Positions 38,378 through 48,713 of a stretch of 64,000 bases of DNA are shown one piece after another. The DNA is from Sulfurovum sp. GTDB lineage: Bacteria > Campylobacterota > Campylobacteria > Campylobacterales > Sulfurovaceae. Made by a program: the position numbers and the translations under genes. A model generated the notes under the pieces. The model was not told where the DNA came from and did not search any database. It saw nothing but the letters and a program-made list of their open reading frames with translations. Location: assembly GCA_030949725.1 (NCBI GenBank), contig JAUZSE010000003.1, forward strand, positions 1 through 64,000, read 5' to 3'. The number at the start of each line of letters is the position of its first letter. Positions within the stretch are counted from its first letter, which is position 1.

Positions 38378-40849
38378 GTGGATAAAGTAAAAGCACAAAT
38401 AGAAGAACTACTATACGAAAATGCAGCAGATTTTGAGATAGCAAAAGTACTCAAAAAAGACATCAAACGCTATTTTGATACACTGGAAGATACCTTTGCC
38501 ACTTCAGGAGGGAAAGATTTCCTTCTCAAACATACCAAAAAAATAGACACTGTTTTACAAATGATCTACAAAATAGCACTTAGAACCATGTTTGCTGACT
38601 ATGCTCCTATGAAAAACTCCATTCCTTTAGCACTTGTAGCCCTTGGTTCTTATGGAAGAGAACAACTTTGTGTTTATTCTGACATAGACCTCATGATAGT
38701 CTACAAAGAAATCCCTGGCTACAATACCAAAGAGATGATCGAAAAGATACTGTATATTCTCTGGGACACGGGATTAAAACTGGGACACAGAGTACACACC
38801 GTAGAAGAACTTTTTGAAGTGTCCAAAACTGACATCACCATAAAAACTGCCCTTATTGAGTCTCGTTTTATAGAAGGTTCACATTTTATCTGGACTGACA
38901 CACAAAATGCTCTCACGCAAATACGCCATGATGATAGAGAAGGCTTCATACGCCTAAAACTTGAAGAACAAGAGAAAAAACATCATAGGTTTCCCATCAC
39001 TATGGAGCCAAACCTTAAAGACGGTGCAGGAGGATTTCGTGATGCAAACCTTGTCTACTGGGTAGGAAAAGTACTCTACAATACGAACAACATTAAGTCC
39101 TTACCCTCAGAAGTAGTCAACGAAAAAGACTACAAAAGCTTTCGTATCGCTTTGGAGTTCTTGTTTCGTGTTCGTTCTGCCTTGCACCTCGTTGCTAAGA
39201 AGAAAGAAGACAAACTTCGCCTTGATCTCATCCCTGCTACAGCTACACTTTTGGGCTACGATATGAGCCAAAAAGACCATATGCGTTTTGCTTCCAAGGT
39301 CATCGGTAGCCTCAAAATCATCAGACTCTACAGTATGATATGGCTTGAGACACTCATACACGAATATATAAAAGAAGATAGTAGCAAAAACTATGTCTAT
39401 CCACAAAAAGGTACAAATGATTTAAATACTGTACTCTTACAACTTAGCAAGCAAGCTAGCAAACCTTTTTATGCCCATCCTACACTCTTACAACAACTCA
39501 TCAACATTAAAAAACCTGAACGCTTAGATGATTCACTCTACAAAACGATTGCCAAATTATTTTATATGCCTCACACCCATTCAGTACTCTCTACCTTGTC
39601 TTACGCAAAACTTCTCAAATACACCATCCCACCTATCAAAAAAGTGGTAGATTTACCCCAGTTTGATGGCTACCATCAGTATGCCGTCGATACGCATTCT
39701 CTTCGTTGTGTTTACCATTTGGAACATATAGAAGACGACTTTATCTTAAATCTTTGGCACGCTTTGAGTGCCGATGAAAAAGCCATGCTAAAAGTGGTTG
39801 TACTTTTACATGATGCTGGGAAAGGAAGACGCAGAGACCATCACTATGTAGGCGTATCTTTATTTAAAATATTTGCCAGTAAACTACATGTAGATACTAC
39901 ACTCATAGCTATGGGAGAGACGCTCATACAGTACCATACACTTATGTCAAAAGTTGCCCAAAGAGAAGATTTGTACTCTGAGACGGTTATATTGGCTTTT
40001 GCTTCTCACTTTAAAACGCAAAAACTCTTAGATTTGATATACATCTTGACCTATGCCGATATGTCTGGGGTGGGTCATGACATCTACAACTCTTTTTCTG
40101 CAAAACTCATACGTACACTCTACAAACAATCTATTGAGGTACTAGGACAAACCAAAAGGCTAGATGAAGCAGAAAAACGTAGCAAAAAAGTAGCCTCACT
40201 CAAACGCACCAAAGCCTTTACTCTACTCACACGAACAAAACAAAACAAAATCTTATCCATCCCCTCAAACTTAATCTTTTTACGTTATACACCTAAGCGT
40301 ATACTCGCTATTGCACAAGAAGCATTTAAAACAACCTCTTATACCTATACAATTAGCAATACCACGCACTTAACCATAGAAATCATCCGAAAAGAGTCTT
40401 TTAATCTTGGTTATTTGTTAGGAAAACTTTCCAATATGGATGTGGTAAATATGGATATATGTAAACTCTTCAATGGACTAAAATACTTCAAGATAGACTT
40501 ATCAGAAACGATTACAGCAGATGAAGTAGGTTTTGTAGAAGTATACATCAACAAATCTTTTACGCATACTCTTAATACTATCTCACTTCATCCCTACATT
40601 CAAGAAGATGAAGTGAATATAGACTGTGAACATTCAAAAACCTATGCCATTATGCATGTCAATGCCAAAAACCAAAAAGGTTTACTTGCCTACATCATAG
40701 ACCTGTTTGATCAACTAGGCATAGACATCGTCACTGCAAAAGTACATACACTTAAGAACCGTGCTAGAGATATGTTTCTCATCGAAAAGAATGGAAACTT
40801 TTGTCATAATGTTGATACGATAATAGAAAAACTAATGGGTGGGAAATAA
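38378..40849 (+). CDS. glnD: PII uridylyltransferase / uridylyl-removing enzyme
   Basis: 823 residues, GTG start supported by TTAGGAG. Bifunctional nitrogen sensor that uridylylates PII proteins. The nucleotidyltransferase has ALGSYGREQLCVYSDIDLMIV (GSxGR...SDxD); the GlnE-like helical region follows. The HD hydrolase is VVLLHDAGKGRRRDHH (about residue 480), and ACT-like repeats lie at the C-terminus (YAIMHVNAKNQKGLLAYIIDLFDQLGI). Overlaps the glmS start region. Confidence 0.92.
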   Translation: MDKVKAQIEELLYENAADFEIAKVLKKDIKRYFDTLEDTFATSGGKDFLLKHTKKIDTVLQMIYKIALRTMFADYAPMKNSIPLALVALGSYGREQLCVYSDIDLMIVYKEIPGYNTKEMIEKILYILWDTGLKLGHRVHTVEELFEVSKTDITIKTALIESRFIEGSHFIWTDTQNALTQIRHDDREGFIRLKLEEQEKKHHRFPITMEPNLKDGAGGFRDANLVYWVGKVLYNTNNIKSLPSEVVNEKDYKSFRIALEFLFRVRSALHLVAKKKEDKLRLDLIPATATLLGYDMSQKDHMRFASKVIGSLKIIRLYSMIWLETLIHEYIKEDSSKNYVYPQKGTNDLNTVLLQLSKQASKPFYAHPTLLQQLINIKKPERLDDSLYKTIAKLFYMPHTHSVLSTLSYAKLLKYTIPPIKKVVDLPQFDGYHQYAVDTHSLRCVYHLEHIEDDFILNLWHALSADEKAMLKVVVLLHDAGKGRRRDHHYVGVSLFKIFASKLHVDTTLIAMGETLIQYHTLMSKVAQREDLYSETVILAFASHFKTQKLLDLIYILTYADMSGVGHDIYNSFSAKLIRTLYKQSIEVLGQTKRLDEAEKRSKKVASLKRTKAFTLLTRTKQNKILSIPSNLIFLRYTPKRILAIAQEAFKTTSYTYTISNTTHLTIEIIRKESFNLGYLLGKLSNMDVVNMDICKLFNGLKYFKIDLSETITADEVGFVEVYINKSFTHTLNTISLHPYIQEDEVNIDCEHSKTYAIMHVNAKNQKGLLAYIIDLFDQLGIDIVTAKVHTLKNRARDMFLIEKNGNFCHNVDTIIEKLMGGK

Positions 40850-40850
40850 T

Positions 40851-42659
40851 ATGTGTGGAATCGTAGGCTATTTAGGAAAAAATGAAAAAAAAGAGATACT
40901 TTTAGATGGTTTGCAAGAACTCGAATACCGTGGGTATGATTCAGCAGGTATCGCAGTCATAGAAGGTAAAAACCTTAACCAATTTAAAGCCATCGGTAAA
41001 CTAGAAAATCTTAGAGAAAAGACTAAGAATTACCAGACTAAAGGTTTTGGTATCTCCATAGGGCATACACGTTGGGCAACCCATGGTAAACCCACAGAAC
41101 TCAATGCCCACCCTCACCTAGGGGATTACTCTTATGTAGTACATAACGGTATCATCGAAAATTATCAGGCACTCAAAGCAGAGTTACAGGCTGAGGGTGT
41201 CAAATTTTTATCTCAAACCGATACAGAAACCATAGTACACCTTTTTGAAAAAGAAAATAAAACTTCTAAGTCTGTTTTCCAAGCATTTAAAAACACCATA
41301 GAAAGACTTGATGGTGCCTATGCGACACTACTCATCACGCAAGCAGATACTGATACTATCTACTTTGCAAAACACGGTTCTCCGATGCTTGTTGGATTTA
41401 ATGGGGATGATGTTTACTTTGCTTCATCCGATACACCCATCATAGGAAAAGCCACTGAAGTTTACTACTTAGAAGATGGTGAATATGGCTATGCCAAAGA
41501 GGGAGTATTCAAACTTTTTGATGCCAATGGAGAAAAAACCTTTAAAAAACAAGCACTCACCGCAGATAAAGTCTTGGCACAAAAAGACGGCTATAGATTC
41601 TTTATGGAAAAAGAGATTTATGAGCAAAGCCGTGTGATTTCTGAGACGATGATGGGTCGTGTTCTTGATGATACTATTGCACTTGATGAACTAGGTAGTG
41701 ACTTCTTTGAAGGTATCAATTCTGTCAAGATATGTGCTTGTGGTACTTCTTATCATTCTGCTCTCACTGCTGCTTATCTTTTAGAACGCCTAGCAAAAGT
41801 ACGTTGTGACATAGAGATCGCTTCTGAGTTCAGATACAAAGATCCTCTTCTTACTCCTGACACACTGTTCATCACCATCTCTCAAAGTGGTGAGACCGCA
41901 GATACCCTAGAAGCACTCAAAATGGCAAAAAGAGCAGGACTCAAAAGTCTGAGCATTTGTAACGTAGACAATTCTTCTATCGTGCGTGAGAGTGATGCAG
42001 CCATATTGACTAGAGCAGGTATAGAAAAAGGGGTTGCTAGTACCAAAGCATTTGCAACACAAACGATGGTGCTATGGATACTCGCACTCTACATTGGTCA
42101 AGAGAAAAAAACTATCTCAAAAGACGTACTCAAAACTGAAATAGATGCCATGCTACATACACCTAAAGCCCTTGTGGTCACAGATACCTTACACGAAAAA
42201 CTTCATAGACTTTCAAAGCGTTACTTACATGGTCACGGTTTCTTCTTCATAGGTAGAGATATTTTCTTCCCTCTTGCACTAGAGGGTGCTTTAAAACTCA
42301 AAGAAATATCATATATGCATGCAGAAGGTTACCCCGCAGGTGAAATGAAACATGGGCCCATCGCTTTGGCAGACAGTGAACTCTTTACCATAGCACTCAT
42401 GCCAAAGTCCATGCACTACGACAAGATGAAATCAAACGTAGAAGAACTCTCTGCACGAGATGCCACCATCTGTGCCATCTCCCCTCTACCCTTTGAGTTG
42501 GCAGATGACTTTATCCAAACCAAATACGATTCTCACCCTATGTTAGAATTTTTTGAAATGATGGTAGTGACCCAATTACTAGCACTTGAAATTTCAGTAA
42601 GACTGGGGAATGATGTAGATATGCCAAGAAATTTGGCTAAGTCTGTGACGGTGGAGTAG
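40851..42659 (+). CDS. glmS: Glutamine-fructose-6-phosphate aminotransferase
   Basis: 602 residues. First step of UDP-GlcNAc synthesis. The start is ATG 40851, because the catalytic Cys must follow the initiator Met (MCGIVGYLG). Other signatures: GHTRWATHGKP, NGIIENYQ, SIS domains with ISQSGETADTLEALK, and the C-terminus PRNLAKSVTVE. No glmS ribozyme is seen in front. Transcription appears to end at the hairpin that begins at the stop codon. Confidence 0.95.
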   Translation: MCGIVGYLGKNEKKEILLDGLQELEYRGYDSAGIAVIEGKNLNQFKAIGKLENLREKTKNYQTKGFGISIGHTRWATHGKPTELNAHPHLGDYSYVVHNGIIENYQALKAELQAEGVKFLSQTDTETIVHLFEKENKTSKSVFQAFKNTIERLDGAYATLLITQADTDTIYFAKHGSPMLVGFNGDDVYFASSDTPIIGKATEVYYLEDGEYGYAKEGVFKLFDANGEKTFKKQALTADKVLAQKDGYRFFMEKEIYEQSRVISETMMGRVLDDTIALDELGSDFFEGINSVKICACGTSYHSALTAAYLLERLAKVRCDIEIASEFRYKDPLLTPDTLFITISQSGETADTLEALKMAKRAGLKSLSICNVDNSSIVRESDAAILTRAGIEKGVASTKAFATQTMVLWILALYIGQEKKTISKDVLKTEIDAMLHTPKALVVTDTLHEKLHRLSKRYLHGHGFFFIGRDIFFPLALEGALKLKEISYMHAEGYPAGEMKHGPIALADSELFTIALMPKSMHYDKMKSNVEELSARDATICAISPLPFELADDFIQTKYDSHPMLEFFEMMVVTQLLALEISVRLGNDVDMPRNLAKSVTVE

Positions 42660-42680
42660 GGTTTTGTCCTACTCTTAATT
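42654..42680 (+). terminator. Terminator-like hairpin at the glmS stop
   Basis: GAGTAGG / CCTACTC with a 7-base loop (42654-42674). The stem includes the stop codon and is followed by TTAATTG. Position and symmetry fit a transcription terminator, though the T run is weak. Confidence 0.55.
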
Positions 42681-42760
42681 GTTAATTTGACGTATTGAGA
42701 TTTACATTAGATAGTAAAAACTAAAAATCCTAAAAAAATCACCCTAAACATCCCATCTCC

Positions 42761-43989
42761 TTAATACAAAAATCCAAATAACCATAACGGTATTTTATGT
42801 CCAAAACCCACTTCTATGTCGTCTGCTACTACATAAGAGTTTTCTATATCTTTTATCTGCTTGTAGCTTTTATTTTTGCCACCTATTTCAAAGGTATATT
42901 TACCATCTATCAAAAAATCACCCTCTTTAGAAGCTAAAATTTGTTCATCTAAAAAAGCTTAAGTTTTTATGTAAAGCAAAATAGTTTTTAAGCTGATTTG
43001 TAAAAAAACCCTCTCTTATCGTCCCTATTTCTATAGTATTACAATACGCATAATTCAGATTGGTATTGGCAAGATATATCTTTGCTGGTTTGGAAAAAAT
43101 GTTGTCACCTTTTGCTTTATGGTGTAGTATATTAAATACCTTTCCACGCTCAAGATAATAGATGTACTGATAGAGCGTATTTCTATTTATACCTATTTTA
43201 GTGGCTAACTTTGAGATATTAAGTTCATACGGCTTTGAAGAGCAGATGAGAACTACGAGTTGTTTAAGCTTTATGGTAAACTTAGGTTCTATGTTAAAAA
43301 TGTATGCTAAATCATGCTCTATGGTGGTACTGATAGTCTCATTCACACGTATCAAAAAACTCTCTTTTTTTTGTCTCAAAATAAAAAGGATAATACCCAT
43401 ACTCCAAATACTCTTTCCAAAATGCAAAAGGTTTAAATGTACCCGTAAGCTCAGAAGCTATTTGGGTATGGTTGTTTATAATCTCTTCTAAATTAAAACT
43501 TTTTAACTTCTGCCCAGTTTTTAACTCCAAAAACTCCCTAAAGCTAAGCCCACCAAACCTATACATCAACGCTCTTCTACTCAGGTCTGCTTTTGCATGT
43601 TCTAGCTTTATGGCATTGCTCCCAGAAAAGATGACTTGAAGTCCAAACATATCATATATCATCTTCAAATGTCTCTCAAAATTAGGGATTTGATGTATCT
43701 CATCTATCACAAGTACTTTACCACCTACTTTTTCAAACTCTTTTGCAAGCTCAAAAAGCTCCAGAGACCCCACAAGCAAAAACTCTGCACTCACATAAAG
43801 TTTTTGTTCTAGTGGTAACGCCAACGCATTAAGGTACTGTAACAAAAAGGTAGTCTTTCCTATGCCTCTATCGCCTATGATACCTATAAGTTTATTGTCA
43901 AAGTCTACCTCATTAAAAAAATATCTTTTATTTTCTATACTTAGATTTTTGAGCAACATTAAAGAGTATTGCTGTATTTGTTCAAGCAT
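42761..43989 (-). CDS. AAA_14/DUF4143-type ATPase, two frameshifts
   Basis: About 410 residues. Walker A GIIGDRGIGKTTFLLQYL, Walker B VLVIDEIHQIPNFERHLK and sensor VIFSGSNAIKL. The C-terminal part has a winged-helix-like segment (LNISKLATKIGINRNTLYQYIYYLERG) and a nuclease-like FLIDGKYTFEIGGKNKSYKQI, as in DUF4143 proteins. Two frame breaks: T run 43365-43372 (eight; seven restore TKKESFLIRV) and A run 42951-42956 (six; five restore LSFLDEQILASKEGDF). The corrected gene ends at 42761. These ATPases are widespread, often laterally transferred, and of unknown role. Confidence 0.8.
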
Positions 43990-44055
43990 TTATATACCTT
44001 TTTGCTTATTTAGTTAAGCATATTGTATCATAAGTCTCATTATCTAGTGTCTCTT

Positions 44056-45027
44056 CTACATTGTCCCATTTTCATACATCGCACGCATTTTTTCTTTCTC
44101 TTTGTCTCTTTTAAGTTTTATAGCTTCTTTTTCTCTAAAGCCACTTACTGAGAAACCAAGCCACATCAAGATAGGTGATGCCACAAAGATAGAAGAATAT
44201 GTACCCACTACGATACCCACAAGTAGTGTAAATGCAAAGCCATGTATAATCTCACCACCGAAGATGAAAAGTGTTAACACCACAAAGAATGTGGTTAAAG
44301 ATGTCAATGTTGTACGTGAAAGTGTACGTGTTACAGACTCATCAATGATCGCTGAGAGATCTGGATTTTTAATGGTTCTTATCCCCTCACGTATACGGTC
44401 AAATACAATAATCGTATCGTTCAGAGAGTACCCAAGTATGGTAAGTAAAGCTGCCAATATATCAAGGTTTACTTCCACTGAAAAAAGAACAATCATCCCC
44501 ATCGCAATGGTGATATCGTGGATAAGTGCCAACACAGAAGCAACAGCAAAACGCCACTCAAATCTAAAAGACACATAAAGTAAAATACCTATGATCGCGA
44601 TAAGCATCGCATCAAACCCTTTGGTACGTAACTCTGAACCTACTTTTGCGCCTATCATATCTACACGTCTTATTTCGAGTGTACCGGTGTCTTTCAGTAA
44701 TACACTTACTTTTGCACCTACATCTTCACCTAATACACCTGAAGACATTTTAGTACGTATCACTACTTCTTCTTGTGATCCAAAGAAAGTTACGGAAGCA
44801 CCTTTATACGTTTTATCAGTATTGAGTGCATCCCTAATCTTTTCGATAGGTGCTTCACCTGCATATTTGACTTGTATCAGTGTACCACCCGCAAAATCAA
44901 CACCAAGGTTAAAACCTTTGGTGAGTATGAGTCCCACAGACAAAAGTAGTACCACAATAGAAAGCAATCCAAAACGTTTACTTTTAGCCATTAACGAGAG
45001 TGGTTTTTTATATTTAAAAACTTCCAT
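44056..45027 (-). CDS. secF: Protein translocase subunit SecF
   Basis: 323 residues. Membrane component that with SecD uses the proton gradient to pull proteins through SecYEG. N-terminal helix (FGLLSIVVLLLSVGLILTKGFNLGVDFAGGT) with the SecF motif GVDFAGGT, periplasmic P1, then five helices with the conserved LGYSLNDTIIVFDRIRE. Intact. The first 124 codons are duplicated exactly in the chimeric gene upstream. Its ATG overlaps the previous stop as TAATG. Confidence 0.94.
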   Translation of the reverse strand: MEVFKYKKPLSLMAKSKRFGLLSIVVLLLSVGLILTKGFNLGVDFAGGTLIQVKYAGEAPIEKIRDALNTDKTYKGASVTFFGSQEEVVIRTKMSSGVLGEDVGAKVSVLLKDTGTLEIRRVDMIGAKVGSELRTKGFDAMLIAIIGILLYVSFRFEWRFAVASVLALIHDITIAMGMIVLFSVEVNLDILAALLTILGYSLNDTIIVFDRIREGIRTIKNPDLSAIIDESVTRTLSRTTLTSLTTFFVVLTLFIFGGEIIHGFAFTLLVGIVVGTYSSIFVASPILMWLGFSVSGFREKEAIKLKRDKEKEKMRAMYENGTM

Positions 45028-46502
45028 TACTTCGTCTCCTCTTGTTTAATACCAAACCAAAAGTTTAGTTTCTTTTTATCTATCTTAGGCAGTATCCACT
45101 GGTAAATACCATGCGTTCCGACTATAGCCGTAAGCATAGAAGCCGCAATACCGATACCCATAGTAATCGCAAACCCTTTAATAGCTCCCGTCCCATATAC
45201 CACAAGCACAATAGCTGCGATAAGTGTGGTCACATTTGCATCAAAAATAGCCGTAAAGGCATTGTTGTATCCATCTTCTATAGACTTTCCTATAGACTTT
45301 CCTTGATGCAATAATTCACGTATACGCTCATTGATAATAACATTGGCATCGACTGCCATACCCACGGTTAGTACGATACCTGCCATACCAGGAAGCGTCA
45401 AGGTAGCACCTACCAATGACATAATTGCCAAAATAAGGAAAAGGTTTCCTATGAGTGCCACATTGGCAATTACTCCTGCCATCCCATAGTAAATCACCAT
45501 GAAAATAACAACCAAAAGGAAACCAAGTGCCAAAGCAAGTGAACTAGCTTTTATACTGTCTGCCCCAAGGCTAGGACCTATGAAACGCTCAGACTCTATA
45601 ATCACAGGAGCGAGTAAAGCACCTGAACGTAAAGCTATAGCCAAATCTTGTGCTTCTCCAAAGGTGAAGTTCCCTGAAATTTGAACATGCCCACCACCAA
45701 TACGCTCATTAATGTTTGGTGCAGAGTAAACCAAGTTGTCTAAAACAACAGCCATACGTTTACCTACATATTTTCCTGTAAAGTCACCAAATATCTTTGC
45801 ACCTTGTCCATTGAGTGCAAAGTTTATTACGGGCTGATTATTTTCATCAAAACCTACTTTAGCATCGGTAAGCATAGAACCATCTAGCACAGGAATAGCA
45901 CGAACCAAATACTTTTCAGGGGTTTTCACATCTGTAAGTATCACATCCCCAAAACTTTTAGCTTCATTTGCACTCATCGTATTGACTCTTGCGATACGGT
46001 CTTCATCTACAGCCATAAGTTGCAAATGTGCCGCACGTTCAATGAGTTTTTTGAGGCGTTCAATATCCGCTCTGTTTTTGATACCTGGTACTTCTACCAA
46101 GATTTTATCTGTACCTTGTTTTGCCACAGTTGGTTCTGCAAGTCCAAACTCATTGAGTCTGTTACGTATGGTATCTACTGCCTGCCCGATGGCATTTTGT
46201 TTGGTACGTATTTGTTCTTCTTCTGTCATTTCAAGAGAAAAGTTCAAAGACTTTTGACTAAGCACTGTACCTTCTATCTCTTTTTTCAAAAGAGCGATTG
46301 CTTTAGTCACATCATCCGCATCTAAAAGTTCAAAAGTAATCGTACCATCTTCATTCATACGAAGATCATCAAAAATAATTTCTTCGTCATCAAACAAATA
46401 CTTTACCGTAGCAGCCATAGATTTGATGCGTGATTCAATAGCAACCTCACTTTTGATCCCAAGAAGCATATGCAATCCACCTTGAAGATCAAGCCCCAAA
46501 GT
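44656..46502. repeat. Tandem direct repeat copy A, 1,847 bp (secD body to secF start)
   Basis: This segment repeats head-to-tail at 46503-48349. It spans the start of secF (codons 1-124) and the SecD body of the chimeric gene. The copies look identical except for about 23 substitutions confined to 45394-45777. The junction has only one base of homology (T at 46502). Confidence 0.9.
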
Positions 46503-46874
46503 CATATCTACACGTCTTATTTCGAGTGTACCGGTGTCTTTCAGTAATACACTTACTTTTGCACCTACATCTTCACCTAATACACCTGAAGACATTTTAG
46601 TACGTATCACTACTTCTTCTTGTGATCCAAAGAAAGTTACGGAAGCACCTTTATACGTTTTATCAGTATTGAGTGCATCCCTAATCTTTTCGATAGGTGC
46701 TTCACCTGCATATTTGACTTGTATCAGTGTACCACCCGCAAAATCAACACCAAGGTTAAAACCTTTGGTGAGTATGAGTCCCACAGACAAAAGTAGTACC
46801 ACAATAGAAAGCAATCCAAAACGTTTACTTTTAGCCATTAACGAGAGTGGTTTTTTATATTTAAAAACTTCCAT
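45027..46874 (-). CDS. SecF-SecD chimeric translocase gene created by tandem duplication
   Basis: 615 residues: residues 1-124 are SecF (first helix and part of P1, to RRVDM), residues 125-615 are SecD from residue 37 (TLGLDLQGGLHMLL onward) to the end. Since SecF and SecD share the same fold, the chimera keeps six transmembrane helices with a SecF first helix in place of SecD's. It lies between intact secD and secF with the same TAATG overlaps. Whether it is made or functional is unknown; a duplication error in assembly is possible. Confidence 0.85.
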   Translation of the reverse strand: MEVFKYKKPLSLMAKSKRFGLLSIVVLLLSVGLILTKGFNLGVDFAGGTLIQVKYAGEAPIEKIRDALNTDKTYKGASVTFFGSQEEVVIRTKMSSGVLGEDVGAKVSVLLKDTGTLEIRRVDMTLGLDLQGGLHMLLGIKSEVAIESRIKSMAATVKYLFDDEEIIFDDLRMNEDGTITFELLDADDVTKAIALLKKEIEGTVLSQKSLNFSLEMTEEEQIRTKQNAIGQAVDTIRNRLNEFGLAEPTVAKQGTDKILVEVPGIKNRADIERLKKLIERAAHLQLMAVDEDRIARVNTMSANEAKSFGDVILTDVKTPEKYLVRAIPVLDGSMLTDAKVGFDENNQPVINFALNGQGAKIFGDFTGKYVGKRMAVVLDNLVYSAPNINERIGGGHVQISGNFTFGEAQDLAIALRSGALLAPVIIESERFIGPSLGADSIKASSLALALGFLLVVIFMVIYYGMAGVIANVALIGNLFLILAIMSLVGATLTLPGMAGIVLTVGMAVDANVIINERIRELLHQGKSIGKSIEDGYNNAFTAIFDANVTTLIAAIVLVVYGTGAIKGFAITMGIGIAASMLTAIVGTHGIYQWILPKIDKKKLNFWFGIKQEETK

Positions 46875-48349
46875 TACTTCGTCTCCTCTTGTTTAATACC
46901 AAACCAAAAGTTTAGTTTCTTTTTATCTATCTTAGGCAGTATCCACTGGTAAATACCATGCGTTCCGACTATAGCCGTAAGCATAGAAGCCGCAATACCG
47001 ATACCCATAGTAATCGCAAACCCTTTAATAGCTCCCGTCCCATATACCACAAGCACAATAGCTGCGATAAGTGTGGTCACATTTGCATCAAAAATAGCCG
47101 TAAAGGCATTGTTGTATCCATCTTCTATAGACTTTCCTATAGACTTTCCTTGATGCAATAATTCACGTATACGCTCATTGATAATAACATTGGCATCGAC
47201 TGCCATACCCACGGTTAGTACGATACCTGCCATACCAGGAAGTGTCAAGGTAGCACCTACCAATGACATAATCGCCAAAATAAGGAAAAGGTTTCCTATG
47301 AGTGCCACATTGGCAATTACTCCTGCCATCCCATAGTAAATCACCATGAAAATAACAACCAAAAGGAAGCCAAGTGCTAAAGCAAGTGAACTAGCTTTTA
47401 TACTGTCTGCCCCAAGGCTAGGACCTATGAAACGCTCAGACTCTATGATGACAGGGGCCAAAAGGGCACCTGAACGTAAAGCTATAGCTAAATCTTGTGC
47501 TTCTCCAAAAGTAAAGTTTCCTGAGATTTGAACATGTCCACCACCGATACGCTCATTAATGTTTGGTGCAGAGTAAACCATATTGTCTAAAACAACCGCC
47601 ATACGTTTACCTACATATTTCCCTGTAAAGTCACCAAATATCTTTGCACCTTGTCCATTGAGTGCAAAGTTTATTACGGGCTGATTATTTTCATCAAAAC
47701 CTACTTTAGCATCGGTAAGCATAGAACCATCTAGCACAGGAATAGCACGAACCAAATACTTTTCAGGGGTTTTCACATCTGTAAGTATCACATCCCCAAA
47801 ACTTTTAGCTTCATTTGCACTCATCGTATTGACTCTTGCGATACGGTCTTCATCTACAGCCATAAGTTGCAAATGTGCCGCACGTTCAATGAGTTTTTTG
47901 AGGCGTTCAATATCCGCTCTGTTTTTGATACCTGGTACTTCTACCAAGATTTTATCTGTACCTTGTTTTGCCACAGTTGGTTCTGCAAGTCCAAACTCAT
48001 TGAGTCTGTTACGTATGGTATCTACTGCCTGCCCGATGGCATTTTGTTTGGTACGTATTTGTTCTTCTTCTGTCATTTCAAGAGAAAAGTTCAAAGACTT
48101 TTGACTAAGCACTGTACCTTCTATCTCTTTTTTCAAAAGAGCGATTGCTTTAGTCACATCATCCGCATCTAAAAGTTCAAAAGTAATCGTACCATCTTCA
48201 TTCATACGAAGATCATCAAAAATAATTTCTTCGTCATCAAACAAATACTTTACCGTAGCAGCCATAGATTTGATGCGTGATTCAATAGCAACCTCACTTT
48301 TGATCCCAAGAAGCATATGCAATCCACCTTGAAGATCAAGCCCCAAAGT
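46503..48349. repeat. Tandem direct repeat copy B, 1,847 bp
   Basis: Second copy of the repeat at 44656-46502. Here it spans the start of the chimera and the body of the intact secD. The divergent patch in this copy is 47241-47624. It changes only one residue (DNL to DNM before VYSAPN), although about 23 bases differ. Confidence 0.9.
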
Positions 48350-48457
48350 GATCTTTTTACCACTTTCACTTTGCGTAAGAGAAGGAATTGAAAAAACAAT
48401 TCCAAAAATCAATGCAAAAGCGAAAAGAATAACCCTATAATTAAGCGTTTTCACCAA
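46874..48457 (-). CDS. secD: Protein translocase subunit SecD
   Basis: 527 residues, intact. MVKTLNYRVILFAFALIFGIVFSIPSL is the first helix; TLGLDLQGGLHMLLGI is the SecD signature; and P1 contains VEVPGIKNRADIERLKKLI. Five C-terminal helices include LTLPGMAGIVLTVGMAVDANVIINERIRE. Follows yajC with a 17-base overlap. Works with SecF as the secretion motor. Confidence 0.95.
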   Translation of the reverse strand: MVKTLNYRVILFAFALIFGIVFSIPSLTQSESGKKITLGLDLQGGLHMLLGIKSEVAIESRIKSMAATVKYLFDDEEIIFDDLRMNEDGTITFELLDADDVTKAIALLKKEIEGTVLSQKSLNFSLEMTEEEQIRTKQNAIGQAVDTIRNRLNEFGLAEPTVAKQGTDKILVEVPGIKNRADIERLKKLIERAAHLQLMAVDEDRIARVNTMSANEAKSFGDVILTDVKTPEKYLVRAIPVLDGSMLTDAKVGFDENNQPVINFALNGQGAKIFGDFTGKYVGKRMAVVLDNMVYSAPNINERIGGGHVQISGNFTFGEAQDLAIALRSGALLAPVIIESERFIGPSLGADSIKASSLALALGFLLVVIFMVIYYGMAGVIANVALIGNLFLILAIMSLVGATLTLPGMAGIVLTVGMAVDANVIINERIRELLHQGKSIGKSIEDGYNNAFTAIFDANVTTLIAAIVLVVYGTGAIKGFAITMGIGIAASMLTAIVGTHGIYQWILPKIDKKKLNFWFGIKQEETK

Positions 48458-48713
48458 GTTCTACCTTTTTTGCAACATATCCTCTATCTAATTTAACAAT
48501 CGTGTCATCATTTAGTTTGATTTTGATAAAATCTTCTTCAGTTTTAACAATAGAAGCCATCAATCCGCCAGTTGTGATGATATTATCACCTTTAGACAAA
48601 CTTTCGAGCATTGCTTTATGAGCTTTTTGATGCTGTTGTTGTGGTCTGATGATCAAAAAATAAAAAATCGCGAATAAGATAATAAGGGGTAAAAATGAGC
48701 CAAGTTGTTCCAT
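48441..48713 (-). CDS. yajC: Preprotein translocase accessory subunit YajC
   Basis: 90 residues. One N-terminal helix (FLPLIILFAIFYFLIIRPQQQHQK) with the YajC hallmark FFLIIRPQ, then KGDNIITTGGLMASIVK. It overlaps secD downstream. Its start codon lies within the reading frame of divergent lnt if lnt starts at 48695, so the two genes' control regions overlap. Confidence 0.93.
   Translation of the reverse strand: MEQLGSFLPLIILFAIFYFLIIRPQQQHQKAHKAMLESLSKGDNIITTGGLMASIVKTEEDFIKIKLNDDTIVKLDRGYVAKKVELGENA

Noticed and set aside
40839..40850. Upstream ATG for glmS (MGNNMCGIV)
   Set aside because: GlmS needs Cys directly after the initiator Met, so the start is ATG 40851.
45111..48172. Several plus-strand ORFs opposite secD and the chimera
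   Set aside because: They are duplicated shadow frames of the SecD coding sequence, low in family-like features, and appear twice only because the DNA is duplicated.
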